64,000 nt of DNA from Corythucha ciliata (GCA_038030265.1 CM075938.1:15105009-15169008); one strand, 5' to 3'. Positions 46,275 through 58,250 are shown, counted from the first letter of the stretch. Notes: generated by a model not told the origin, from the sequence alone. Numbers and translations are program-made.

Positions 46275-48960
46275 TATCAATTTTGGCTGCGATTTGTCGC
46301 TTTTACTTGATTTTATCCGCAAAATTAGAGCTTATTATAAATGTCGGTCGTGAAATTGAATCGAGAAACCACAAATTAGCTCTTCTTTTTCGATTTTAGC
46401 AACAATTGAGGATTTTGTTTTCTTCAAATTTTAGCAGCGTATGAGCGTCCTTTCTTTATTTTAAATTTTAACCGAGAGGATTTGCGCTTTATCTCAATTT
46501 TGACAGCGAATTAGCGTTTTATTTGAATTTTAATCGCGAATTGATGAATTTTCTTACTGCTAAGACTTGTTTTCGTCTAAATCAGTCACAAGTTGCCTCC
46601 AGAAACTCCGAATCTCGACTTTTACCGGCGCTAATTAGAGTTTGTTTTCACCGAACTTAGCTGTGAATTAGCGATTTGTCTTAATTTTAGCCGTGGACTT
46701 GCCCATGAACTGCACATCAGCTTCTCTGTTTTTTCTCAGTTAAATTGGATCGAGCTTTGAGAAACGAGTGTCCGTTGTTGTTTTCCCTCCCCCCCGAGTT
46801 TAGTCAGGAACAGGCGCTTTTCCTCAGTTTTGCTGAAGCCCTTTTTATCAATTTTCGCCGAATCGGGGTTTCAAGCGATTTATCTTAAAGTTAGCCGCAA
46901 ATTTGCGTTTTTATCTTAATAATTTTGGTCGTGATTTAGCGCGTTATCTTCATTTTAGCCGCGAATTAGCGTTTTTCTTAATTCTACTAGCGAATCAATG
47001 CATTTTCTCAAACATGGCCAAGAATTAGCCTTTTTTCCTTAGCTTTTTTTTTACCTTTTCAGTCAATAATTATCGGTTTTATCTTTTACGCTTTATAGCC
47101 ATGAAGTGTCTTTCAGAAACCCCGAATCGGCGTTTTCTCGACATGTGCCGTGCCTTAGCGTTTTAGACACGAATTGAACTCTTTTTCTCAATTCTAGCTG
47201 AGACAGGTTTTTCTCAATTTTAGCCGAGAATCGGCGCTCTGTCTCAATTTCATCCGCGTATTAGGGTTTTTTTTTTTTTTTTTCTCATTGTAGCTGTGAA
47301 TTAACGTATTTTTTCAGCTACATCCACGATTTAGCGTTTTCCTCTTAATTTTAGTAGCAAATGAGTACCTTCTATTGGTTTTAGCCGCGATTTATCGCCT
47401 TTTCCCGCTTTGTGCAGAGAATTAGGGTTTTTTATTTTATTTTTTAGCCACGAATTAGCGATTTATACTTTTGTCATAAGGTGTCCCCCAGAGACTGCTA
47501 ATTGGCGTTTACGCGACTTGTGCCGTGATTTAGCGTTTTACTTAGTTTTAGCCGTGAATTAGCGCCTTTACCCAATGTCATCAGTGATTTATTGAATTCT
47601 GGCTATGAATTAGTGCATTTCCTCATCTTTAGGAGCGATATGTTGCCTCAAAAGAGAGGATTTGTGCGTTTTCTAATTTTTTTCCTGTGAATTAGCGTTC
47701 TTATCCATTTTGGCAGCGAGATTAATTGGCCTATGAACATGTGCGTAAGCTATTTTCCTACATTTTAGTCGTAGATATGGGGGCATTATAGTCCACCAAT
47801 TCGTAAGTGTTTCTCAATTTTTGCCTCGAATGAGCCTTTGATTTTGTCCCTAAATTCATGAGCGTGAAACTTAAAAAACCCTTTTTATCCATCTTTAAGA
47901 TTTTCAGTGTTCTTTTTGTTTGATTTTAAGTATCAAATTAGCTTTTCTTTCTCAATTAAGGCTAAAAACTAGCCTTTCTCCTCATTTTTAGCCAGGTTAA
48001 AAATTGATTTTTTCAAGCCGCAAATTAGCATTTTTCACATTTTAGCATCGCATTAGCAATTTTACTCATTGACTAGTGGTTCTTCTCTGTTCTAGCCGCG
48101 AATCAGCGGTGTTTTTTTAAACCTATAGCCATGCATTTGCCGTTTTTCTCCACTTGAGCCGCAAAGTTGCCATCAGAAGGCGCGAAGGCGAGCATTTAAG
48201 TTGAAAATTTCGCCACAACTTTGTCCGTGAATTGGTGATTTTTCTCAAGTTTAGCCGTGAACTAGTGTTTTCGCTCAATTTTAGCAGCACAGTAGCGCTT
48301 CTAACCCGTGGATTTTCGAAATTTCTTAAATTTAGCCTCGGATTGAAGTTTTCCGCAATTTTAGCCGCAGATTAGCCATTTTCCCCATTTTTTTTTATAT
48401 TTTACCCCGCATCAGCAATTTTTTATTACTTTCTGCTATAGATTAGCGCTGTTCTTCAGTTTTAGCCTTGAAGTTTCCAGAATCTAAGTATTTTTTTTTC
48501 TCATTTTGAGCTGAGATTTGATTAAGTTTTTAAAATTTGTATCCGATTTTAGTGGTTTCATAAGTATTTACCGTGATTATTCTCAACTTTAGCGTTTTCT
48601 GTTTCTTTTGCAGTGAATTAGCATCTATATTCTCTTTGTTATATGCGAATGGTGCGAAACAAACATGTAAACTTTTATATCAACGTCAGTTATGAATTAA
48701 TTTACCATTTTTGCTCAATTTTAACCCCAATTAGCGTGTCTTTTGTCACAATTACTTAGAAGCTAGATTTATTCAATTGTACAGCCTTGAATTAGAAGCG
48801 TATTTTTTCAATTTTAGCTGTGAGCATGACCTAAAAATAACACTTTTGCATTGATTTTTACAATTTAGCCTTAGCTTTCAGCATTCACCGTGAATCAGCG
48901 ATTTTTTCACAATTTTGGCCTGGAAGTTGGATCGTAAGACCATGAGTCAGCGCTTTCTCG
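46275..48960 (-). repeat. Minisatellite family A, array 6 (minus orientation)
   Basis: The longest A array. The plus strand shows TTAGCCGCGAATTAGCG then TTTTTCTCAATTT units. A T-run lies near 47,266-47,283. No unique DNA interrupts it. It ends in the hAT-like terminal segment at 48,885-49,382. Confidence 0.9.
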
Positions 48961-49382
48961 CAATTATAGCCACGAATATTAGCGCTTTTTCGAAAGTTTT
49001 TGTACGTTAGCAAGTTGCACATTGACCTCAAGGGCCTATCAAAACAGGGGATGGTGTATTTTATCCATTTTAGGCGCGAATTTTTCTCAAGTGGGCGCGA
49101 ATTTTCCAAAATTTGAGACAACAGAAGCGCTCTTGTGGGCTCAATCCAATGTTCAGCCCACATAGTGTTGCTGATTTCACTTATTGCAACGTTAGGAGAG
49201 ACTGAAATTCGTAGACAGAAGCCAAATCGCTGTCAAATCGTCCAACCTTTTCTCATACCTTCATCCATGAATAAAGAACCCAAGAATCCTCCATTTTCCG
49301 TATTTAAGCATTTCGGGGGCCTCGTATGATAGGGGGCCCGGGGCGGTCCGCCCCCCCGCCCCTCAACAACGGTTCGCTACTG
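48885..49382 (-). mobile_element. hAT-like element end with subterminal block (minus)
   Basis: It ends at 49,382 with GGTTCGCTACTG; the minus strand starts CAGTAGCGAACCGTTG, then GGGGCGGACCGCCCCGGGCC. The next roughly 450 bp on the minus strand align with 23,193-23,560. Matching 92- and 98-codon frames in the two copies reflect nucleotide homology. The flank after the end is ATAGCAGT, and no partner left end with that duplication was found. Confidence 0.65.
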
Positions 49383-49884
49383 ATAGCAGTCTCGAAGTCT
49401 TAGTATTCATCTCATAAATACGGAAAAATCGCTGGACTCCCAAGTTTTTCCAATTAGATCACGCTTCATCCCCAAAATCCTTAACTGACCTCGTCAACCA
49501 GAAAAACTTGGGAAATTGAGCCTGCAGTCCGATGGCTCTTTAGTGACAAATGAAACTCTGAAATCGACTTCGTTTGGTCATCGTCGAATTTCCCTCGATG
49601 TCTGGTTGCGAAGTTGTTATTTGGCCGACGTCCTGTCGCGTAGATATGTCCTCTCTCCACCACCACACACCGTGGGCAGTTGCCCAAGACTAGTGTTCAT
49701 GGTGATCGAAGTCCGTCATCATTACACGGTGAATAGGTGCCGAAAGGTGAAAAGCTGCCAAGAAAATACGTAAGATGGCTCTTTACAAGTGGTGGTGATT
49801 AGTTTGGGAAGAGGGGGGGGGGGTTGTCAGGCGACGAGTATGTGTCACCAATCTCCAGGTTCCATTCCTTCAAGATTTCTAATA

Positions 49885-50053
49885 TATTACGCTTTTCTTT
49901 TGTTTCAGGTACGCATCCGTTTTGATGTCTTACGTGCTTTAAGTCGGAGTGAGTCATCTTTCGTGGAAATCCATATCTGTATAGAATTTTACCGTTTAAA
50001 TTAGTTAATCAGTAAAAGCAAGGAGGAATGAAGAGACGGTTAGCACCTGGTGA
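49885..50053 (+). repeat. Dispersed repeat H, copy 2
   Basis: Homologous to 18,512-18,727, with about 50 bp less in the middle. It has the same order of conserved phrases, ending AGTAAAAGCAAGGAGGAATG then AAGAGACGGTTAGCACC. Class unknown. Confidence 0.7.
49890..49955 (+). promoter_or_regulatory. Recursive-splice-like cassette, copy 2
   Basis: CGCTTTTCTTTTGTTTCAG ends at 49,908 and is followed directly by GTACGC. A second donor, GGA/GTGAGT, begins at 49,949, 40 nt downstream. The positions match copy 1 even though the bases between differ, and both donors remain plausible. Function depends on plus-strand transcription through the region, which cannot be seen here. Confidence 0.4.
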
Positions 50054-53000
50054 CGTCATGGCTATGTGAAATCATCCAGAAGAGGACTCTAGAGCATGTC
50101 GTGTGAATTTATAGGACCGCGTCGAAGTTTTGAACTCAGGGACCCAAAATTTGCACGATATCTTTCTCTTCAAACGGAGAGAAGTGTTGAAGAGAAAAAA
50201 TTATTTATGAGACCAAATCGAACTCAATATCGACATTAACCTTGCATTGTCAGACCGTAATGTTGCTCAAGCGCAACTGATTGACGTTTTCCCTGAGTTC
50301 ACTATCTCTCTGCAAGCGGATCACGCCTTAAGACGTTCGATGGAAATAGCTAAAGTCGACAGAAGTCGTACGGGCATTGGGCAGGTCATGCACAAGGCTT
50401 TGGTCAGAAGAAACAATACGAGGTGAAGGTAAATAGGCAGGAAGAAAAGAAGCCCCAATTACAGGTTGCACTCTCGAACCATTACCCCCTCCACCTCATC
50501 CAGTATACAACCCTGAAATCCTCTCTCAGCTATCCATCCTTTTCGTCCAACAGCCAAAATGCCTTCCCTTTTCCCACTCCACACCTACCACCACTGAAGA
50601 AACACTGATAGGGCTCGAGGGGTGGGTCTGAGGGGCAAACAAACCAAATCCATTACCCCAAATAGAGAAAAGACTCTTTTCTACCTCCATTCCTCTCACC
50701 CCTCTTCCACGTTTTCCTCACCCTTCATCCATCCATTGCCGTCACTCTTTTGAAAGCCATTTTGCTACTTTTCAGCATCTTGTAAAACAAATATTGAATT
50801 ATGTAGGAGAGTACCCCTCCCGTCAAACCAACCCACCAAATTCCAGTAACGTTACTCAAGTCCAATTTCAGAAGGAAGAGAAATGGGAAAAAGAAACCCG
50901 TTTTCCCCTTTAATGCTCGTCTTCTGTAGAAACAAAAAAAATAAAATAAGGTAAAACATTTTCGGGTAAACTACATGGGAATTTCATAATGCGGGGCGTG
51001 CCTCGCATAAAAGGGAAGATGACCAAACCTCATCAAAGCGGCAGACGTGAACCAATCTGATACAGTTTTTATTCTGACGATCTAATCGATGCCTCCCCCA
51101 TCTTTAGAGATATAGTTGTGAATGTGAAACGATCCAAGAGCGGAAAGGAAAAGATCTCTGTGTAAGATCACCCTTTTTCGTTGGTGGTGGTGGTGGGGGT
51201 GGGGGAAGGGACAAAGTTTTCAGATAAATGTGATTCCCTTCTCCCAGCCGCCTCACTTACTTCCTTATTTTTCTTAGGCATAAATAAATTTACGCAGGGA
51301 TATGGTTTGGTGTGAGAAGGAGGAGGGTGGAGAGGGGAGAGCAAAACAAATAGGCAACTTGAAAGGGGTACGTAACTTAGTATATTAAAGCCAGATGGTT
51401 TCTTAGGTGATAAAAACATAAAAAAAAAAGTTCGCAAACTGAGCAACTTTGATAACGAGTTTTGAAGAAGAATATAAAAAGCTTCGCTTCCACACGGTTG
51501 TATGGGTTGGAGAAAGAGGAGAAAAAAGGATGAAAAAAGCTGGATAGCTTTTTTTTATATTTAGAGAACCCCCACTCCTTGTATTTCACATAGTACAAGC
51601 CAAAGGGCGAATGTCATGAATGTGTGTGTAGGGGTGTGATGTTTCCCGCGCCGCCCTTGTGTATCCGAATTCTTGGCATATTGCTCTTGCACGCAAAGGC
51701 AGCTCTTTCGAAAAACCGCACTTTATAATATCCCCTTTTCCATCTTTTTTTTTCCCTACAATTTTCGATACAGTGGAAGGAGGGGGGAATCGCGTCTCAT
51801 TTGATCGTTCAAGCAAGGTGAACGGAATAAGGTTGAGGGCGTTTGTATGAAGGGGTGGTATATAGGTAGGGAGCATTCGCCCTCGCCCCACCGCATTTTT
51901 TTGTCGGAATTTCTCTTCTTTTTATTCAGACCAAAGTTTAGGGTGAGAGAGAAAGAGAGAAACAGTGGGTGAGTAAGAGAGAGAGAGTGAGAGAGAGAGA
52001 AAAATCTAAATGGGAGAAACGGCGGTTGGGAAGATATGAGAGGAAAAACTGAAGGGGTGCGGGACTTCGTGCGATAAGTCGTGCTCGAAGTGAGGTTGAG
52101 GCCACGGTACAAGTTATAGAACAGTGGTGAGGTGGTGAGGTGGGGAGGACCGGTGCTTAAAGTGCGGAAAAGATATGACGACTTTTCTAAAGCTTTTCAT
52201 TCTTCAACATTGGTGAAGTGGGGGTGAGGTAGTGAGGGCCCATTTCCCAGAGTTTAGGAAGGGGTGGTGTCCTTTTTTCTCTTTTACCCCTAACCCAACC
52301 AAGTAACTTCTATTCCAGAGCCTAATTCCTTCAGATTACATTCAAGTAGAGATTATAGCTTTTTTTTTCGAAGAAAAGAAAAAGTGGGGAGCTACCCCCT
52401 CCACACCACCCTCCACCATCACATCACTCATCTTCATCTTAAACTCTCGAAAGAGATGTCCCAAGGATTTTCACTTTTCAATGATAAATCTGACTTGTTT
52501 TTGCAAGGGAATTCAAGCTTTGAGATTATTAAAAACAATTAGCGAAAGTAGGCTTTTATACAGAACGGAAGACGTTCTTGAAGGAACTCTGACTTAAAAA
52601 ACATAGCTTGAAGCTGCCTAATTGAGCCGATAATCCGAGTGAAACAACCAAATATTGGACCCTTCCGACGCTTATAATCTCGAGTCAAGTGTGCCACTGG
52701 AATACGCGTTCATTCGAGATGAAATATTGAGGAAGTGTTTCATTAAAATCAAATTCTCAATCATCTCGGCCTTTAACTTCAAATTTAAAGGTACTGACTC
52801 ATCATCACCATCTATAATAGCATGTAATTATCCTTAAGCAACTAAACTTTCAAGTCAAACAGCAACGCAGTTTCATAGAAGAAAGGCTTTATTTTAAACT
52901 TTTGATTGTTTAATTGCGCCTAAAAACCTTTTTGAAGCCAAAAACACGAAGCCTTGTTCTTAACTACAAATCTCTGTGGCGCATCAAAAGTCAAAACTAC

Positions 53001-53689
53001 TAGGCAAATAATTGAAGGAAAGAAGGAGGGATATCACGTCTACCTGAAGCTCATCTTGACATTCCTGGGCTGCAGGCTGATTGATTTAAGGACAAAGAGA
53101 GGGAGAATTCAAGTAATAGAAATGTTTAGTGGGGCCATAAATGCCCTTAGTTTTCTTGTACCGGTGTGCGCGTACTCAGCGAAATTGAATATTTATAAAA
53201 GGAGTAGACAGATGTGTAGTGGATGGATATAGAGGGTTAATGCGACTTTATTGTAAAGGGGTAAGGGTACTCAGTCCCCGTCGCGATATATCGCATAAAT
53301 GTAGCATGGATCCAAGACGGCTCCAATATTTATGGCCCTCTCTCTCTTTTCCGTACAATATTCTAAGCGATACCAAAAAAAAAAGTGGGAGGGAGGCTCC
53401 CTCGGTTGTGGTGTAGCCGCGGGTAGTAGTGGGGGGGGGGAGAATTTGTTCAAAATGCAGCTCACCGCGAAGCATCACAGTAATAAATATTTTAAGAAAG
53501 GGCGATGTCTTTTATTTCTTCTTTTATACGTGCAACAATAAAGTGTGAGTGCGCACTCTTGGGGGGGGGGGGGTTGTTATTTGATCGATTTTACAGAATA
53601 GAGATGAGGCCGGGCCCACGAGGCGTTCTTTTGCGTTCGCGGGATCCACGTCCGGCTGCCCCCCCCCTCCATGTTGATAAAAATCGACG

Positions 53690-54165
53690 GATAAAATGAA
53701 CAAAAAGAGCTCAGTCACTCTCGATACAACGTTCCGGCCAAAATTGAGAAAAAACGCTAATTCACGGATACATCTTTGATAAAAGGGCTCATCCATGGCT
53801 AAAATTGTGAAAAAGCGCTTGTTTGCCACAGTAGAATTTTGACAAAATCCTCATTCGCGGTTAAAATTGAGAAAAAACGTCTATTTGAGACCACGAGGTT
53901 GAATTCAATCCAGGCCAATAATGAGAAAACAGGAATAGGTGCCCCTACAATTCGTGGCTTATGGAGACCTTTTTACGGCTGAAATGTATGGATAAAGGAC
54001 TCGTTCGTGGTAAAATATTGAAGAAGAACTCACAAGAAAAATGTCCTCTCACGGCTAAATTTGAGACATTGCGCCCATTCGCGCCTAAATTTGAGAAGTA
54101 GTGCTCATCCACTGCATGGAGAAAAAGGGCTCTTTCGCGCGGTTAAAATGGCTCTCGGGTGCCAG
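53690..54165 (+). repeat. Minisatellite family A, array 7
   Basis: Family A units (AAAATTGAGAAAAAACGC, TAATTCACGG). GC-rich sequence borders it on both sides (53,605-53,672 and 54,165-54,220), possibly eroded hAT-like ends, but no CAGTRGCG terminus is legible. Confidence 0.8.
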
Positions 54166-54349
54166 GTGACCCTCCTCCCCCGCCTAAAACTCACACAAAG
54201 TCGGCCCTGGGCCTGTCTCTCGCTTTCTCTTGGCTGATCTGGATGGATGGATGATGGCTCAAAAGTTGTACCTTGATCCCCAGATGCACACGCGAAAATT
54301 TTAACGTGTCTGTTCGAGTGATAAGGAAGATAGTTATACAGTAAATGTG

Positions 54350-55095
54350 CTCCAAGTCATAAAAACTTGTAGAACTGGCGATCCGCGAATTCGAAATTGG
54401 CTAAAATAACCGTTCGCACCCTAAACTTGAATAAACTTATGGTTCGGTGCCTGAAAATAGTAAAATGCCCTAAAATTGTTGGCCCTCTAAAATTTGCCTA
54501 ACTGGGTCATTCATTCCCCAAAAATGGCAAACTAACGATTCGCAAAAATGGCTGGGTGGATGATTAGCGCCTCAAAAAAGGTGAAACTGATAGTAAGTGT
54601 GCTATCCCTAGGCTGGGAGGTAGTGGGATGTGGGAGGAGATCAGGGGATAACCAGTTTACCGAGAGACAATAAAGTGTGTTGAATAATATATGGTTCGCT
54701 GATTCGTGGTTATCATGAATGGTTCGCATTGGGTGTAATTATTAATTAATATTAACCCATCCTCGAACAGTACAGTAAGCACCTTAAAATGACGATTCCA
54801 ACCTTGGAAATAACAAAACGGACTATTCAAGCTCTAAAAATTGCCAAACTGGCAATTCTTCCCCTAATAAATGCCCTAAAATTGTCAAAATTGACAATTT
54901 GCTTTCGAAAAAATGGCAAAACTTACGATTCTCTCATTAAAAATGGTTTATCTCGTGTCCATCGACTTAAATGAGGATGAACGGTGTTGATTGAAGTAAT
55001 GTTTTGCGCTCTTCTCTCCACTAAAAATGGCAGAACTGACTACATTTGGGGGCTGAAAAACAGCCAAACTTGCCGTTCACGTTCGAACAATGACG
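54350..55095 (-). repeat. Minisatellite family B, array 4 (minus orientation)
   Basis: On the plus strand the units read AAAAATGGCAAACTGACGATT then CGCGCCCT-type sequence, the complement of family B. Weaker sequence interrupts it at about 54,570-54,710. A GC-rich block starts abruptly at its right edge. Confidence 0.8.
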
Positions 55096-55104
55096 AACTG
55101 ATCT

Positions 55105-55725
55105 CTACCAATTGTGTGCCTTCTTCCCGCCCTGGCTTGAGGCCCTTCAGGTCCCGATACCAGGATGAACCGGTTTGTGCGGCCGCGAAGTGACCCGGCA
55201 CGCGCAGGACCTGGCTATCCTCGTCTCTCTCCCCGTCAGGCGTACGAGCCGGTCAAAGCTGGTACGTTACCGGTGTGGACCGCTTGGTGGTGGGGAGTTT
55301 TACAGGTAGTAAGTTGAGACGAGGATTGATACCCCAATTAGTGTTGGACGAGATTACCGCGGAGTAGAGTTCTGGGGCCAAAGAGTGCTTGCAAGCACAC
55401 AGGGTGGATCGCGGCGGTTCTGATTGGTGGTCTCAGTGATCCTCTAGCCGGAAGCCTGGGTGTCCACGGCCGACGATTGGTGTCCAGGTGGGTGTATCAT
55501 GTCAGGTCCCGTTCCTCGACGGCTGCATCACGCGTTGGTAAGGCCGAGAAACCGGCGGGAACTGACCTTTACCACCCAGTGGCGCCGAAAAGGTTCCATT
55601 GAGGCGAAGCAGAACTCTTGAAAAGGCCCGACCAACACCCATGAGAGCCCCCCTATGGCAGTAGGGTGTGCCTTTACTCTGCCTTTCATTGCCATACGCC
55701 AGTAGCTGTGGTGGTACATCGAGAG
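55105..55725. other. GC-rich block of unknown origin
   Basis: Its composition is visibly unlike its surroundings: GC-rich, few A/T runs, no minisatellite units. It is set between family B (minus) and a short family A remnant (55,735-55,780). Phrases include GTGCGGCCGCGAAGTGACCC and GGCGTACGAGCCGGTCAAAG. There is no long open frame, rRNA or tRNA that I can recognise. It could be an untranslated end of a retrotransposon or a SINE-like unit. Confidence 0.5.
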
Positions 55726-55780
55726 GTGATAATTATCGACAAAAACGCCAATGCCTAGCTAAAATTTGGAAATATCACTA

Positions 55781-55893
55781 AAACCGCCTTCACATGCGAG
55801 CTGTGACAGCTTAAGCTTTGAGCTGTAGCCAATCAAAGAGCAACCCGCGTTTGAATTAATTATATTTCATTGGATACAGCTCAAAGCCGAGCT
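55781..55893. mobile_element. Probable MITE fragment with internal inverted repeat
   Basis: It starts AACCGCCTTCACATGCGAGC and contains AAGCTTTGAGCTGTAGCCAAT (about 55,813), whose near-complement ATTGGATACAGCTCAAAG lies at about 55,870. The terminal motif resembles the CACATGCG part of the MITE at 16,451. It truncates the retrotransposon inside its RNase H region. The outer right terminus appears to be lost. Confidence 0.5.
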
Positions 55894-56505
55894 TTTTGCA
55901 GATCACATAAATGTGTTCTTGGGTCGTAAATTGCACAGGATACTCCCAAATTCGATGCAGAACCATCTGTGAAAATCTGATAATGGTCCGGATATAATTA
56001 CGTAATTTGTGATTCGGGCACGATGAAGGTGGGGATACATGGCAGGAGAGAGCCACTGAAATAATTTACTTCGATATCCAACCCATTCTGTAGGAACCAC
56101 GAAAAAATTGGCCCTGGTATGTTAAACATGGGAAGAGAACAATCCGAATGAATCGAATGGCTGATTTTATTCCTTCGCCGGAAACTGGTGGTCAACAAAG
56201 GGGATTTCTTTGTACTCCAATAAGCGGTGGTTAAATCAATTAGATTCAACTCTGATATTTTAGCAAACAATGATGGGTAAAGGCCTTTAATTTTCAGCGC
56301 CATCTTATCTGCCAAAATCGATCGTCTAATTCCAAGTGGAAACTCTCCAGCTTCACTCAACAGTACGTCTACAGGGGTTGACTTGAGTAGCCCAAGGCAG
56401 AGTCGAATACACCGAAATTGAACCACATCTAGTTTACGCAAATGGGTATAAGCTGCATTGTCATAGAATATCGCTCCATAATCAATAATAGAACGAACGG
56501 TTGCA
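55894..56505 (-). pseudogene. Retrotransposon linker region and RNase H start, broken
   Basis: From about 56,505 the minus strand reads IIDYGAIFYDNAAYTHLRKL, then VVQFRCIRLCLGLLKSTPVD and LLSEAGEFPLGIRRSILADK. This is the conserved region between RT and RNase H in I/Jockey-type elements. After a stop at about 55,997 comes YQIFTDGSASNLGV, where the Asp of TDGS is the first catalytic residue of RNase H. The domain is lost after about 40 residues at the MITE-like fragment. Confidence 0.8.
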
Positions 56506-56599
56506 CGATATCAACATTGTGGCGGGATCAGCACCTCACCTGAGATTGCATACCATACGCAATGTATTTCTCTGCCTTTGTTACGATATTGTTAATGTG

Positions 56600-57021
56600 A
56601 TTTGACTAATTTAGCTCAAGATCTAGATAAGTTCCTAAAAATTTAACTTCAGAGTCAACAGGAAACAGACGGCCATCCTGCTTGTTGGGAGAGGGAATGA
56701 TCTGGAGCGTGAGAAAGGGATTACAGTCGATTTAGAAGGTGAAATATCAAGGCCTAAGTTAATCAAAAAGCACCGAAGGGCTTTAAGTCCTTCTTCGAGA
56801 ATTGGCAATGCTATTGTAGGTGACGAGGCTACCCCGTAGAGGCACACGTCGTCAGCGTATTGTAGAATACGCACACCTGGAGGCAAGAATTTCTCTATCG
56901 CGTACACATAAATGGCGTATAATAGTGGGCTTAGAATACCTCCTTGTGGCAAACCAAGTTGAGCTGTGCGAGGACCTAGCATTTTGTCATTTACGAGTAA
57001 GTATGTGAATTTTGATGTGTC
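56600..57021 (-). pseudogene. Reverse transcriptase fragment, motif B onward
   Basis: It is read through in frame from the gag tail. RT motif B (LGLPQGGILSPLLY; QGG instead of the common QGS) is followed by motif C with the catalytic pair in LQYADDVCLYG, then motif D (GLDISPSKSTVIPFSR). Motif A with the first catalytic Asp, the fingers and the whole endonuclease are absent. A frameshift near 56,700 moves the frame to one reading FPVDSEVKFLGTYLDLELN. A TAG at 56,606-56,608 then stops it. Confidence 0.85.
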
Positions 57022-58250
57022 AACACCAAGGGATTTTATCAACTGCACTATTATAGTAATAAACTCTTGATTAACAACATTTAAAAGAGATGAGGAAGAC
57101 GTTGAGGGTGAAAAGCTATGAGGGTTAGAACGAACTAAGCCACCGGAAATATTCTTATGAGTATAGTTATTAATGTGTTCTGTGTGTTTGAATTTTACGG
57201 GAGAAGGAGAGCGTAGACGTTTAGTAGACCTAGGAAAAGAGCTGGAAGAGGCAAGTCTTTGTGGCATATTGTTTACATTACTTCGGATAAGAGGAGGAAA
57301 TTATTTTGTGCTATATAATGGAGGAGCTTTGGACAAAGCAGCAAAACTGTTTCCGGTAACGAAATTTTTGGCTTCATAGTATGGAATATTTGATTCACTC
57401 ATCACTTTTTTAATTCGTGGTTCTATTCCGAGCTGAGAGCAAGAATTCCTATTTGTAGCCGAATGAGGGCCGCCGCAATGGATACATTTACTCCTGTCTT
57501 TATCGCATTCTTTAGTATCGTGTGAATCACCGCATCTCGCGCAACGAGTAGATCCTTTACACTGATCACTAAAATGACCATAACGAAGGCATTTGGTGCA
57601 TTGAACGACTTTTTGAACATAAGGATGGACTGCACAGATCGCGTGGTGATTAAATACATGAAAGGGAAGGACTTGTCCTTTTATGGTAAATGAAACAGAA
57701 TATGATGGCACTGAGGAAGAGCCAGCATCAGAATTAACGCGACGGAAAAAACGTTTGACAAAAAGGATATCCAGCTTTTCACCCAAAGGGCCACGAACAA
57801 CTTCTTTAATTTCATCATCACTTAACGTTTTATCTACACCTCGTATTACGCCACGACGACAGGCGAGATGATGAGAAACGTACATTTTAAACCCATTTTC
57901 TTTTATGACCGAAGAATCCATAAGTGAGTTAGCCGATGCGTAATTGTTGAGTTCGATTGAAATTCTATTTCGCCCGCTTTTTCTTATAGAAACAATTTTT
58001 TCTGAAAAGTTTGGATGTTTTCGAAAATTAATTTTCCGATCGACATTGGATGTATACGTGATACTCCCACTTTATCTTCATTCTTACATTCCAGAGAAAG
58101 AATAAACGGGCCGTTATCCGTCTGATTGTAATAGAAAGAGAGACGAGTTTGCTCTTTGTTCTTAACTTGGTCAGTTTTGTTTATTTCTACTCTTTTTTCC
58201 ACTCTTTGGCCCGTTTCAATAGGAGTATTTCCCGTATGTAACGCTTCCAC
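57022..58250 (-). pseudogene. gag-like ORF1 of the retrotransposon, frameshifted
   Basis: This is the RNA-binding protein that packages element RNA. The N-terminal part (from 58,250) contains a conserved HPMSIGK-type segment. A frameshift near 58,020 moves the frame, which then continues KSGRNRISIELNNY into the section starting at 57,921. Three CCHC knuckles are visible there at residues 108-121, 127-139 and 146-161 (CX2CX4HX4C, CX2CX3HX4C and a looser third). A TAA at about 57,301 interrupts, and the same frame then continues through a Ser/Pro/Lys-rich tail to about 57,022. Such gags are common in arthropod Jockey/I/X-type elements. Confidence 0.85.

Larger units (their letters stand above)
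49391..53600. other. Single-copy-like non-coding segment 8
   Basis: No supported gene. It includes G11 (49,813-49,823), dispersed repeat H copy 2, GGTGGTGG near 51,180, GA microsatellites (51,940-52,000), a G-run near 53,430 and G13 (53,561-53,573). A stop-free stretch of about 70 codons at 50,205-50,425 lacks any known motif. Other frames run through homopolymers. Confidence 0.55.

Noticed and set aside
50205..50425. Stop-free stretch of about 70 codons reading protein-like
   Set aside because: A frame of this length is expected by chance several times in 64 kb on six frames. No motif, and no acceptor or donor at the edges.
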